The position numbers and the translations under genes are program-made. Shown in pieces: positions 49,135 to 56,492 of a stretch of 56,492 bases of DNA. Origin of the DNA: a virus. The notes beneath the pieces were generated by a model that did no database searches, had not been told where the DNA came from, and was given only the letters and a program-made list of their open reading frames with translations. The stretch spans positions 1 to 56,492 of IMG/VR virus record IMGVR_UViG_3300045996_001187; one strand, written 5' to 3'. Positions within the stretch are counted from its first letter, which is position 1. Each line of letters begins with the position of its first letter.

Positions 49135-49929
49135 CTAAGCTGCCCTCTCACACACTTCGCTCGAAAATGCGGAGAAGTCGTATTCGTTGTAATCTTCGTC
49201 CTCACCAGCACGCGGCGCGTCCATAAATTCCTCCGCGAACTGCTGGGCGGTCCAGGTGGCATCCGTCAGGATTTCCCACTCGCCGCCGATGTCACCGCGC
49301 CTCATCGCATCAGACACGCTGATAAGTTCTTCGGCGGTCATGTCGGACGCAGAGGAGACATAGTGGCCGATCCAGCCAATGAGGCAAGTGATTCGCTTTT
49401 TCCGCCGCGCCTTATCTTCCTTCTCCAGCCCAAGTAACCGCGCCTCAGACCAAAACCTGCGAAGAGCATTCTTATGGGTCGTTGGGTCAATCTGATACAC
49501 GTTGGATTGAGATTCTCGAACCATCGGCAACGCCTGACTCTCCGGCACTTCGAGCGGCAACGTGTCCTGCTCGTCAGGCCGCAGATCCTGGACAGCTTCT
49601 GCGGCAATCAACGGGGCACCCTGAGACGCAATTAAATTGAGTCTTCTTTGGACTGCCCCAATCATATCGAGTCGCGTCACAGCAATATCGAGCGCGACTT
49701 GGTTGTCGGCCCGTGAATACCAATATTGCCAGTTGTCTTCGGCGTCCCGGTATGCAACGCGGGTTTTAACGATGGCTTCTTCGAGGGTGCAGTCGGTGAG
49801 CGCCTTGACGGTTGCGAGGGCTTCATCGAGTTCGGCAACTGGTCTGCCTGCGATGTTCTCGGGTGTGGGGCCAGCGGGGATGCTGGCTGAGGGTCTTCTG
49901 CGGGGCAGAGTAGGGGAGTCTGATTTCAT
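49135..49929 (-). CDS. Hypothetical early protein
   Basis: 264 residues from the ATG at 49929. Pro/Arg-rich N-terminus, helical centre, 'HKNALRRFWSEARLLGLEKEDKARRKKRITCLIGWIGHYV' basic helix, acidic tail. Second gene of the early operon. No family recognised. DNA or replication role possible. Confidence 0.7.
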   Translation of the reverse strand: MKSDSPTLPRRRPSASIPAGPTPENIAGRPVAELDEALATVKALTDCTLEEAIVKTRVAYRDAEDNWQYWYSRADNQVALDIAVTRLDMIGAVQRRLNLIASQGAPLIAAEAVQDLRPDEQDTLPLEVPESQALPMVRESQSNVYQIDPTTHKNALRRFWSEARLLGLEKEDKARRKKRITCLIGWIGHYVSSASDMTAEELISVSDAMRRGDIGGEWEILTDATWTAQQFAEEFMDAPRAGEDEDYNEYDFSAFSSEVCERAA

Positions 49930-50001
49930 GGTGCGTTTCCTTCGGGTTGGGTAAAATTGTGTCGGTGCCCTTTCGGGCAAGGTCGTCTAGTTTTCTGAGA
50001 A

Positions 50002-50214
50002 CTAGGCGGCCTTTTCTTTCTCTGCGGTAGCGATTTGCTCTTGGCTTTTTAGAAATTCGTCTATCGCACTCTGACGAAGCAATATATTTCTCCCGCGTCT
50101 TATGTGGCTGATCTTGCCATCGTTCACAAGCCTGTAGACAGATGCAACGTTCGTGTATCTCAATCTATCTTTAGCCTCTTCCGGGGTTAGCAATGCTTCG
50201 TTGGCGTTGCTCAT
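50002..50214 (-). CDS. Excisionase-type HTH protein
   Basis: 70 residues from the ATG at 50214 behind GGAGGGAAG. 'LLTPEEAKDRLRYTNVASVYRLVNDGKISHIRRGRNILLRQSAIDEFLKSQ' is the excisionase/MerR-like HTH_17 fold: HTH then a wing with 'RRGRNILL'. First gene of the early operon; since no integrase exists, it is probably a Cro- or activator-like regulator rather than an excisionase. Confidence 0.85.
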   Translation of the reverse strand: MSNANEALLTPEEAKDRLRYTNVASVYRLVNDGKISHIRRGRNILLRQSAIDEFLKSQEQIATAEKEKAA

Positions 50215-50225
50215 AATCTTCCCTC

Positions 50226-50334
50226 CATTACGTAATGAACGCCCTATAACCTGTAATAGGCCTCTTATTAGGGTGCTATGTGAATAATATACAGTTATAT
50301 AATTCACTAGTCAAGGGGAATTATATAAAATAGT
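50226..50334. promoter_or_regulatory. Early operon control region with several palindromes
   Basis: Leftward promoter: TTGACT (50314-50309), 17-base spacer, TATATT (50291-50286). GTGAAT...ATTCAC (50280-50285 with 50302-50307) covers -10 and spacer, a natural operator. Downstream are CATTACGTAATG (50226-50237, perfect) and CCTAT/ATAGG. On the other side TATAAA (50325) and TATAGA may serve the repressor gene. AGCACC...GGTGCT flanks 50360-50390. Confidence 0.7.
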
Positions 50335-50405
50335 ATAGAATCTAGTAGAATAATGTTAAGTCAGCACCAAGAACAGTTTACACGGTGCTAAGAACAGGTG
50401 AAAAA

Positions 50406-51005
50406 GTGGCACGTGCGGGACGCCCCTCGACAGGGCGGGAAACTAAAACTCAGCGGTTTACCTCTTACTTCAAGCCCTCTCTGATGTCTCGTATGGAGGA
50501 GTTGGCGGCTGAAGAATACAGCAGCGTGAATGCTGTGCTGGAGAGGGCGGTTGAGCGGCTTTTGGAGTATGGCGAAGCCAGGCCGCTAACAGTCAAGCTC
50601 TACCACACCGCCCCTTGCGGAGAATGGCAGGATGCCAACGACGCCGACGCCACAGACTTCGAGCTGTCACCTGATCTCGTGAACCTCTGGGGCGTGCATC
50701 CGACCGACCATCTCATTCACACGCGCGGAGCCAGTATGTGCGAAGAGGGGATACCGGACGAGGCCATATTACACATCCGGCCCTTCGGTTTTCGCGCCCC
50801 GCGTAGCGGCCAAATCTGCGTCGTGACCGCCGTAAACAGGGAAACCAACGAATCCTGGGGCACAGTCAAGAAATGGATGCACGACGGGCAGAAGGCGGTC
50901 CTGAAGGACGGCAAGGGCGATACCCTCGAAATGCCCGAAGGGGCCAACGAAGTGCACGCGGTCGGATATTGGACAGGTAATGTGATTGGGGTTTCGAGCG
51001 GCTGA
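50406..51005 (+). CDS. RHH-S24 (LexA/UmuD-like) self-cleaving repressor
   Basis: 199 residues from the GTG at 50406 behind AGGTGA (another in-frame GTG is at 50385). Residues 12-55: ribbon-helix-helix ('QRFTSYFKPSLMSRMEELAAEEYSSVNAVLERAVERLLE'). Residues 60-199: S24 peptidase fold with Cys71-Gly72 cleavage site (as in UmuD), Ser110 in 'GASMCEEG' and Lys155 in 'WGTVKKW'. An RHH instead of an HTH on a LexA fold is unusual. DNA-damage-triggered self-cleavage would relieve early-operon repression. Confidence 0.8.
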   Translation: MARAGRPSTGRETKTQRFTSYFKPSLMSRMEELAAEEYSSVNAVLERAVERLLEYGEARPLTVKLYHTAPCGEWQDANDADATDFELSPDLVNLWGVHPTDHLIHTRGASMCEEGIPDEAILHIRPFGFRAPRSGQICVVTAVNRETNESWGTVKKWMHDGQKAVLKDGKGDTLEMPEGANEVHAVGYWTGNVIGVSSG

Positions 51006-51056
51006 AAATCTTTGTCAAGTTTCGTTGCTAATGTAGAGTAGGGGATAAGCCCGTCA

Positions 51057-51683
51057 ATGATCATTTCTGTAATCAACCAAAAGGGTGGGGTCGGTAAGAG
51101 CACGGCGCTCATCAATCTAGCAGCAGCTTTGCGCGAGTCGGGCCATAAGGTCGCGGTCATCGATACCGACGACCAGGAGACCGCCTACGGCTACAGGGCC
51201 GCCGTCAAGGGCGTTAAATTCTCCCTGGCGACCCTAGTCAACCTGGCCGAGGTACTAGGTAAGCAAAAGGCCGATTTCGTCCTGGTGGACAGCCCGCGCA
51301 GCCTGAACGACGACGAAGCCGCCATCATCCTAAAACTTGTCGACCTCGCCATAATTGCCACCGAAAACGAAATCGACTCCTATGTGGCTTTGCTCCGCAC
51401 GGTGCAGGTGGCGAAACAGATACAGGCAGACGGACGGCCCGATTTACAGTATCGGGTGTTGCTCAGCAAAAACTCAGGCGCGGACCATCGCAAAGAGATT
51501 AGGGCCGATATTAAAAACAACTGCGGGCCACAGATGCTCAAGGCCGCACTACCCAATAGCACCGTGTTTGGCCGTGCGGCCTTTCATGGTGAAACTGTGC
51601 TCGACCATGCGCCGGACTCAACCGCGGCCAAGGCGTGCCGCAAGCTGGCCGTAGAAGTGGAGAAGATGAAAAATGGCGCTTAG
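51057..51683 (+). CDS. parA: ParA partition ATPase (type Ib, small)
   Basis: 208 residues, no N-terminal HTH. Walker A 'KGGVGKST' (9-16) with the deviant Lys, 'VIDTDDQETA' and 'FVLVDSPRS' (A'/B). Drives plasmid segregation by ATP-dependent nucleoid binding. Overlaps parB by 11 bases. Confidence 0.93.
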   Translation: MIISVINQKGGVGKSTALINLAAALRESGHKVAVIDTDDQETAYGYRAAVKGVKFSLATLVNLAEVLGKQKADFVLVDSPRSLNDDEAAIILKLVDLAIIATENEIDSYVALLRTVQVAKQIQADGRPDLQYRVLLSKNSGADHRKEIRADIKNNCGPQMLKAALPNSTVFGRAAFHGETVLDHAPDSTAAKACRKLAVEVEKMKNGA

Positions 51684-52803
51684 TGCAACACAGATCGCGC
51701 AGCAGCGGGTGGGCAGGGCAGGGACGCCCAAAGCCGACGCCGTGAAGGTGAATCCGAACTCTCGCATCGTGCACCGTGACCGGCTGCACTTCATGCCGGG
51801 ACAGCCACGCACTTACTTTGACCCCAAAAAGGGCGAAGAGTTGCGCGCGTCCCTGAAAGCCAAGGGTCAGCTGCAGGCGCTCATCGTGCGGCCATGGAAG
51901 GACCATACCGGCCACGTAGCCGAAGGTCACTATGAAGTGGTGGGCGGCGAGCGGCGCGTCCGCTATTCGGAGCCGGCGCGCGACTGGAAGGGGCTGTCAG
52001 AGTTCATCGTTGAAGTGCGCCAGATGTCGGATGTCGAGGCGTTCCTCGCGTCCCTCGCCGAAAACCTCGACCGGCACGATCTCACCACCTACGACGAAGT
52101 CAGGGCCGTGGCGCGTCTCAGGGACGACTTCAACATGTCAATGGCCGACATCCAGACGCAATTGCACCAGGAGCGCGGCTGGGTGCAAAACCGGTGGAAT
52201 GCTTCGAAAATGACCGAGGCACTACAGAACCATCTCAAAAAACCGGATTCACTTTCCAAGGCGCTCGAAATCGCCAAGGCACCCAATGCCAAGCTGATGG
52301 ACCAACTCACCGAAGAGTTCGACAGCCTGACGGTGCAGGACGTGAAACAGCGCATCACCGAATACAAGCTGATGCACGCGCCGCACCTGGTGAGCAAACC
52401 AAAAGAGCCCGCGCCGTCTCTCGACTTTGACGGGCAGGGGAGTGACGAGCGCATCAATGGCTATGAGCCAGCGGCCCAATATCGAGCCAGCGGCTATGAA
52501 TCCAACGCCGGCATCACGACGGGCCGCACATCCAGCCGCGACCGCTTCATTCAGTCGCCCCAGGGCAGCAAGCGGGTTTACAGTGCGCCCGAAGTGCTGC
52601 CATCGGCTCTGCCGGCCATGCTGGAACGCACCGAGGAAGGGCTACAATATTTCGCACAGCAATACGAGCGGTTATCTTCCAATGGCTCCTATGATGTGCT
52701 GACACAGAACCAGATGCTGACCAGGCTCGAAAACATCCTGCGCTATGCCGAGGCGGGTATCGAGGCTATCCACGCTGGACAGCAGGGCAGGCGGAAACGA
52801 TAG
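51673..52803 (+). CDS. parB: ParB partition protein
   Basis: 376 residues. N-terminal ParB CTPase with 'KAKGQLQALIVRP', 'YEVVGGERRVRYSEPAR' and 'LAENLDRHDLTTYDEVRAVARL', then HTH ('MSMADIQTQLHQERGWVQNRW'). C-terminal helices after a disordered Ser/Gly/Pro linker dimerise. No evident parS seen; search near 51010-51056 and downstream. Confidence 0.92.
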   Translation: MALSATQIAQQRVGRAGTPKADAVKVNPNSRIVHRDRLHFMPGQPRTYFDPKKGEELRASLKAKGQLQALIVRPWKDHTGHVAEGHYEVVGGERRVRYSEPARDWKGLSEFIVEVRQMSDVEAFLASLAENLDRHDLTTYDEVRAVARLRDDFNMSMADIQTQLHQERGWVQNRWNASKMTEALQNHLKKPDSLSKALEIAKAPNAKLMDQLTEEFDSLTVQDVKQRITEYKLMHAPHLVSKPKEPAPSLDFDGQGSDERINGYEPAAQYRASGYESNAGITTGRTSSRDRFIQSPQGSKRVYSAPEVLPSALPAMLERTEEGLQYFAQQYERLSSNGSYDVLTQNQMLTRLENILRYAEAGIEAIHAGQQGRRKR

Positions 52804-53020
52804 GGCAGGGGAGTGCGACCACAAAGGGGCCGGAGCCATAGGGTCGGGCAGTGCACTTGCAGGCACGGTCCCATATTTTTGACATCTCGAACAGCCATGG
52901 TGTCGGCTCGTTTTCGAGGAAGTAGTCAATGTCGATCGGTTCGCCGGTTATCGGGTGTATAAATGGGTTCAATTCGTAAATCTCCCAGAATCTGTCGCCG
53001 CCGTAAACTCCTCTCAGCAT
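52766..53020 (-). CDS. Hypothetical protein convergent with parB
   Basis: 84 residues from the ATG at 53020, AGGTAAGATGG upstream. 'GGDRFWEIYELNPFIHPITGEPIDIDYFLENEPTPWLFEMSKIWDRACKC' has credible composition and secondary structure. It overlaps the parB end by 38 bases in the opposite direction. The overlapping 52926-53183 frame is unlikely. Function unknown. Confidence 0.5.
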   Translation of the reverse strand: MLRGVYGGDRFWEIYELNPFIHPITGEPIDIDYFLENEPTPWLFEMSKIWDRACKCTARPYGSGPFVVALPCPIVSACPAVQRG

Positions 53021-53189
53021 CCATCTTACCTGTCATCCTTTCGCTTTTCGGCCCCCACCGCCAAAGCGTCAAAATCGCCACATTATCGGTACGTCTGACA
53101 GGTACCTTAACAGGAAAGTTCTGCGCCGGACAAATAGAAAATTCCGAGAAATCAAAGTTTGTCACCAGCGTCAGTGAAATCATACAGAG

Positions 53190-53334
53190 TTATACCCATA
53201 ATCCCCGGAGTTATGCACAGGCAGGGTATTTTGTTGTGCTTGAAAGGGCAGGGGAGGCGGGTAGGGTAGGGTAGGGCGACTATTCGGGATTTCCGAACAG
53301 TTGAGTTGGTACGATTTGTTAAATCTGGTATAAG
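53190..53334 (+). promoter_or_regulatory. Plasmid-origin candidate: DnaA boxes and rep promoter
   Basis: TTATGCACA (53211-53219) is a perfect DnaA box; TTATACCCA (53190-53198) is a near match exactly 21 bases upstream in the same orientation. Then a run of four GGGTA units (53259-53278), and a promoter TTGGTA-17-TATAAG (53306-53334) whose spacer holds the palindrome GATTTgttAAATC (53313-53325). The replication gene follows at 53415. Confidence 0.6.
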
Positions 53335-53414
53335 TACGGCACACAAAAAAACAACGCCGCAGCATCACTATATTTTCTTGGCGGAAAATGATGCAACGGC
53401 GTCGAAAGGTAGCC

Positions 53415-54383
53415 ATGAGTATAGAGACCGGCGCCGATGGCGTCAAGGTGGTCATTACACGAGACCACCTGTATCACCTCCTAAAGCGCCCGGTGGCGTT
53501 TTATCCCATATTCTCAGTCATTGCAGGCGGCGCCAAGGCTGGCCTTTTCCTCTCCCAGGCGTTCTACTGGGACGAGCGCACCAGCGACCCGGACGGATGG
53601 TTCTACAAGAAACAGACCGAATGGGAAGAGGAAACAACCCTCAACGAGGAAGAGCAAAAAACCGCACGGCGCCACCTCATCAAACGTAAGTTGCTGGAAG
53701 AGAAGCGGATCGGCGTTCCCGCAAAGCTCCACTACCGAATCAATAAGGAAAAAATACTCGAAGCCATAGGAGAAGCCATTGGCGCCAATGTCCTAGCCGC
53801 GCCCCAGATTCCGGGAAAGTCGGAATCTAGTTCCGGGGAAAGTCCGAACCAAGATTCCGGCAATGGCGGGAGCATGCCTCCGACTAATTCGGAATCTCTT
53901 AGTACAGAGAGTACACACGAGAGTACTTCAGAGAGCACACACACAGCCGATGCGCGTGTCGAAGATAAATCTTCCTCTCTCGAAGCCATCACAACGCAAC
54001 TTACTGCCGCCGGTCTCTCCCCAAGGGATGCCGCGCGACTGGTGGCCGAAGTCGGTGCCGACCAATGCACCCGCAACCTCAACCCGCCAGGCATCGGTGG
54101 CGCCAAGAATCGAGTCGCCTATCTAAAATCCGCGATCCGTGGCGACTATGCGGCAGGATTGACCTCTGAGTTGTCGCAGGCAGCCCAGGGCACACCTGTG
54201 GCCCCAGTGCGCGAATTATGGCAGCAGGAAGCGTGCGAGCGCGTCTATGAGTCCCTGCACCCTAATGCACAGAAGAGTGCTGACGCCAGCAGTCTGGGGC
54301 GCTATGGCTATGTGGAGCGCTTCCACGGGGAGGAATTGAAAAAGGCGGTTGCGGAGATGCGGCAGGAGGGGTTAATAACTTGA
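53415..54383 (+). CDS. Plasmid-type replication initiation protein
   Basis: 322 residues from the ATG at 53415 behind AAAGG (frame extends to 53388). Residues 1-110: winged helix of plasmid/phage initiators ('LFLSQAFYWDERTSDPDGWFYKKQTEWEEETTLNEEEQKTARRHLIKRKLLEEKRIG'). A Ser/Thr/Glu linker (130-190) leads to a C-terminal helical domain ('LTAAGLSPRDAARLVAEVGA'). With ParA/ParB and DnaA boxes it forms a rep-par module separate from the O/DnaB module. Confidence 0.75.
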   Translation: MSIETGADGVKVVITRDHLYHLLKRPVAFYPIFSVIAGGAKAGLFLSQAFYWDERTSDPDGWFYKKQTEWEEETTLNEEEQKTARRHLIKRKLLEEKRIGVPAKLHYRINKEKILEAIGEAIGANVLAAPQIPGKSESSSGESPNQDSGNGGSMPPTNSESLSTESTHESTSESTHTADARVEDKSSSLEAITTQLTAAGLSPRDAARLVAEVGADQCTRNLNPPGIGGAKNRVAYLKSAIRGDYAAGLTSELSQAAQGTPVAPVRELWQQEACERVYESLHPNAQKSADASSLGRYGYVERFHGEELKKAVAEMRQEGLIT

Positions 54384-54475
54384 CACATTGACAGCGAAAT
54401 ATTAGGTATGATAACGTGGATTATGTAAATAAGCGCATAGAATGGCATTATTGTTGTAGGTGCCTTGCGCAGAAA

Positions 54476-54784
54476 TCACCGCGTCCCCTCGCGTCCTGAC
54501 GCGTCCCTAAACCCCACCTTCCGAAACCGCTCCACCGAATACTCCGCCTCCGTGCTGTCCATCACACACTCAACTAACCCGCCGTCCCGAGTCTCGTAGA
54601 GTCTGACCATTTCAGCGCCCAAATCGGTGTATTGCTCGTCGAGCCCATGAGCGCCGGCCACAATCTCGAAAACCGCATAAGCTACGTCCGCCAGTTTCTC
54701 TCGATTAGGGCTCAGTAGCTTCGCCGCCCGCTCCCGATAAATCCTCATGGCGTGGCGGTTTAGGGCTTGGATAAGGGCGTCCAC
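54476..54784 (-). CDS. Hypothetical protein
   Basis: 102 residues from a GTG at 54784, no clear ribosome site (ATG at 54748 also possible). Helical 'REKLADVAYAVFEIVAGAHGLDEQYTDLGAEM', C-terminal charged. Isolated on the minus strand between plasmid genes. Function unknown. Confidence 0.5.
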   Translation of the reverse strand: MDALIQALNRHAMRIYRERAAKLLSPNREKLADVAYAVFEIVAGAHGLDEQYTDLGAEMVRLYETRDGGLVECVMDSTEAEYSVERFRKVGFRDASGREGTR

Positions 54785-54875
54785 GCAGGTAGTTTAGCGA
54801 GAATTGTTATGAGTTTATTTAGACCTCCAAGGCCGCCCATTCCCACGCCACGCACCCACCACCAAACTCCGCTCC

Positions 54876-55253
54876 ATGCCCGTCCTCACCATGTCATTGA
54901 ATCAGGCGCGTATCATTCGTCCAGGACGCATCTATTACCTGATTCAGCGCCACCAATGGATAAGCGGCAAAACCTACCACGAGGTCAGCACCGGCCCCCT
55001 CAGCCTCAATATGCCCGACTATCTGCGGACCCCATACAAAGCGTTCCATGCGCCTGTGGGACGACGATTGATGTGGGACGAGTATGCACTCGGTGCGGCG
55101 CGGGTCGTGTCTGTGGAAGGCGACGATGTTCATTATCGCGAGCTGTCGAGCACGGGGCCGGAAGTTTTGGAGTGGCTGGCCGGTCAGGGGCTGGAATTGG
55201 TAGGCTTGCGAACCGGTCTATTTTTTGTGCAAGATGTACCCGCCAGAGCGTGA
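54876..55253 (+). CDS. Hypothetical protein paired with an S24-fold gene
   Basis: 125 residues; second Met at 54891 may be the start. Mixed alpha/beta with Tyr/Arg-rich 'PGRIYYLIQRHQWISGKTYHEVSTG' and 'VVSVEGDDVHYRELSSTGPEVLEWL'. No ribosome site of note. Separated by only three bases from the S24-like gene, so a functional pair is likely. Confidence 0.6.
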   Translation: MPVLTMSLNQARIIRPGRIYYLIQRHQWISGKTYHEVSTGPLSLNMPDYLRTPYKAFHAPVGRRLMWDEYALGAARVVSVEGDDVHYRELSSTGPEVLEWLAGQGLELVGLRTGLFFVQDVPARA

Positions 55254-55256
55254 CCC

Positions 55257-55598
55257 GTGGAGGTTGTGGGATATGATTGGAGGCCCGAAATCTGTTTGCC
55301 TGAAATGAACCCCGCGACGTGCTTCAACTATCAGCTCATGGACAACACATTCGCCCCTGAGCATCCCGCTGGCTCCTGGCTCTGCATCGACAAGGCGCTA
55401 GAGGTCGAAGACGGCGACACAGTTCTGGCGGCTATCGACGGTGAGATGTGGCTGGGCGAGCGGAAATGGGACGAAGACAAGAATAGTTACTGGCTACTAA
55501 GACCGGATGGGCAGAGGATTTGGCCGGCGTTGGAGTTTCGGGTTGTGGGTGTGGTGCGGTGGGAGGTTAACTGTCAATCCAGCGGTGACGCGAAGTAG
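55257..55598 (+). CDS. S24/UmuD-fold protein lacking the catalytic dyad
   Basis: 113 residues (GTG start). 'CFNYQLMDNTFAPEHPAGSWLCIDKALEVEDGDTVLAAIDGEMWLGERKW' follows the S24 fold (binding strand, 'P..GS..', 'EDGD.V.A..DGE'). The Ser of the usual D-S-M is Thr in 'MDNTF', and the expected Lys is Gly/Glu. 'LEFRVVGVVRWEV' is the final strand. Probably not catalytic; could pair with the S24 repressor or mimic its substrate. Confidence 0.7.
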   Translation: MEVVGYDWRPEICLPEMNPATCFNYQLMDNTFAPEHPAGSWLCIDKALEVEDGDTVLAAIDGEMWLGERKWDEDKNSYWLLRPDGQRIWPALEFRVVGVVRWEVNCQSSGDAK

Positions 55599-55791
55599 GA
55601 CGCTCAAGGCGCTCTGACGGGTCTGCCCAATGCTGATCGCACCACGCATAATAGCCGTCGCCTTGATAGCAGTATTTTTGCTCGATATAGGCGAACTCCA
55701 GCCATCGAGTCTCGCCGTCCAACTCCCAAGGCCATAGGAGGAAGACGCGTTTGATTCTTGTCTCACCTTCGGGGCGTCGAGTCCATTTCAT
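55567..55791 (-). CDS. Hypothetical Trp-rich protein
   Basis: 74 residues from the ATG at 55791. 'RIKRVFLLWPWELDGETRWLEFAYIEQKYCYQ' is a beta sheet pattern seen in many phage small proteins. Overlaps the S24-like gene end by 32 bases, convergent. Last well-supported gene of the leftward operon that runs from 2868 across the junction. Confidence 0.65.
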   Translation of the reverse strand: MKWTRRPEGETRIKRVFLLWPWELDGETRWLEFAYIEQKYCYQGDGYYAWCDQHWADPSERLERPTSRHRWIDS

Positions 55792-55800
55792 AGCTTCGGT

Positions 55801-56163
55801 TCATCCTTTCGGAGCAATGGGCTGCGGCCACTTCCGCCGATTTGCCCTCATGTCTATATCGCCACCGCACTCCTTGCAGAGTTTATGCGCCATCGCGCAG
55901 TCAAGGCAGAGAGCGTCTGTAGCGGTCGATGGATAAATGCGAATAGCACCACAGCACATGCAGGGCTGGCTTCTCGTAACAGCGCACCCTTGGCGTCCGT
56001 CGCGATAGAAGCACGCGATACACTTGCATGCGTGGAGCCTCTCAATCTTTCTAGAATCGCACTCCATTTGCCGCGCTTTATCTATAGCGGCCTCAACGCA
56101 TTGCTTGGCAAAAAAGGACGCCTGAGCCATTGTTACGGGGTCCATTACTTTGGTGCATTTCAT
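55801..56163 (-). CDS. Cys-rich zinc-binding protein
   Basis: 120 residues from the ATG at 56163 behind GGAGAGG. 'CKCIACFYRDGRQGCAVTRSQPCMCCGAIRIY' and 'CLDCAMAHKLCKECGGD' contain ten or more Cys, suggesting two or three zinc sites, as in GcrA- or rubredoxin-like phage proteins. Function unknown. Confidence 0.7.
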   Translation of the reverse strand: MKCTKVMDPVTMAQASFFAKQCVEAAIDKARQMECDSRKIERLHACKCIACFYRDGRQGCAVTRSQPCMCCGAIRIYPSTATDALCLDCAMAHKLCKECGGDIDMRANRRKWPQPIAPKG

Positions 56164-56363
56164 AATTCCTCTCCATCCTGGGGCAAGGGGGCAGGGGCCG
56201 TGCGGGTGTTCCATTTTTCAGGCAACGACTTTTTATCGGCTGCAACCGGTCCATCTGCCCAGCAGTCAAGGCATTTATAAAACGGCTTAAAATGCAGGTT
56301 CGTTTTACGGAATTGTAAGTTCCTGCCGCCACAAAACGGACACGGCAATAATTCAGTCTCCAT
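56160..56363 (-). CDS. Lar-like restriction-alleviation protein
   Basis: 67 residues from the ATG at 56363 (another Met at 56366); GGAAGGAGAG upstream. 'LLPCPFCGGRNLQFRK' plus 'YKCLDCWADGPVAADKKSLPEKWNTR' is the Lar family signature (zinc ribbon, 'LPCPFCGG' and 'W-NTR'). Lar-like proteins alleviate type I restriction in Rac prophage; here that role is inferred from family. Confidence 0.8.
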   Translation of the reverse strand: METELLPCPFCGGRNLQFRKTNLHFKPFYKCLDCWADGPVAADKKSLPEKWNTRTAPAPLPQDGEEL

Positions 56364-56365
56364 CA

Positions 56366-56492
56366 TTCTCTCCTTCCAGCGTGCCATGCTCGGCAATAGT
56401 TAGCGGCTACGGAATGGCACGGTATTCTGTTACAGAGTGGCCGTTCAGAATAGCTTGCCTTTTCTCTAAATACCCCTTATTGCACAATGAAT
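56366..56492. repeat. Contig-end direct repeat, right copy
   Basis: Same 127 bases as 1-127; delete one copy to close the circle. Confidence 0.95.

Noticed and set aside
52926-53183. 85-residue minus-strand frame upstream of 53020
   Set aside because: Overlaps the better-supported 52766-53020 frame and has poor composition.
53259-53278. GGGTA repeats as telomere-like ends
   Set aside because: Only four units on a circular molecule and no protelomerase; more likely part of the origin region.
1-56492. CRISPR array, IS element or integrase
   Set aside because: No regularly spaced repeat array, transposase or recombinase frame was seen.

Overview
The window is a complete circular viral genome, not a piece of a bacterial chromosome. 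The first 127 bases recur exactly as the last 127 (1-127 = 56366-56492), so the unique circle is about 56,365 bp. It carries a full tailed-phage structural set of siphovirus type: terminase, portal, MuF-like protein, scaffold, decoration protein, major capsid protein, connectors, a G/GT chaperone pair with a -1 slippery site, a 775-residue tape measure protein and tail-tip/fibre proteins. It also carries ParA, ParB, a plasmid-type replication protein and a LexA/UmuD-like repressor, and no integrase. I read it as a temperate phage-plasmid that segregates as a low-copy plasmid. Genes use Shine-Dalgarno sites and sigma70-type promoters, so the host is a bacterium. I cannot name the host; the endolysin's copper-amine-oxidase-like C-terminal domain is a weak hint only.

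Layout. (1) 50.0-55.6 kb, mostly plus strand: lysogeny and plasmid maintenance (RHH-S24 repressor, ParA, ParB, an origin-like region with DnaA boxes, a winged-helix replication protein, an inactive-looking S24-fold protein). (2) 50.2 down to 32.5 kb, minus strand: a long early operon starting at a TTGACT/TATATT promoter divergent from the repressor. It holds an excisionase-type HTH protein, an Ala-Ala-x-Ser repeat protein, ASCH, a C5 methyltransferase, ERF annealase, HNH, a T5orf172-type protein, a ParB-Dam fusion, a PD-(D/E)XK-like nuclease, an O-like initiator with iterons inside its gene, DnaB helicase, a cupin, RusA, a macro-domain protein and many small zinc-ribbon proteins. (3) 32.5-31.85 kb: a gene-free, highly structured leader with a promoter, a tRNA-like module and a terminator. 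(4) 31.85 down to 4.04 kb, minus strand: late genes (lysis, packaging, head, tail). A plus-strand 'moron' block (6.07-9.31 kb) with a GT-C-type membrane glycosyltransferase, plus a minus-strand methyltransferase, interrupts the fibre genes. (5) 3.0 kb leftward through the contig junction to 55.6 kb: a second early operon of small proteins from a TTGACA/TAAAAT promoter, divergent from four small plus-strand genes (3.03-4.05 kb).

How it works together. The repressor has a Cys-Gly cleavage site and a Ser/Lys dyad, so DNA damage probably lifts repression of the early operon. The early operon encodes theta-type replication (O-like protein, DnaB, iterons) and recombination functions. Its last gene, an HTH-like protein directly upstream of the late leader, is my candidate late activator. 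The nonamer GGGTATACT lies on the minus strand upstream of the late leader, a head-gene pair and a fibre gene, and looks like a phage-specific late promoter. Two of the three sites are followed by structured RNA and a terminator, recalling the lambda pR'/6S/tR' arrangement. The most novel signals are these structured RNAs, the RHH-S24 fusion with its degenerate S24 partner, the two separate origin-like regions, and the 96-bp higher-order repeat in the Ala-Ala-x-Ser gene.
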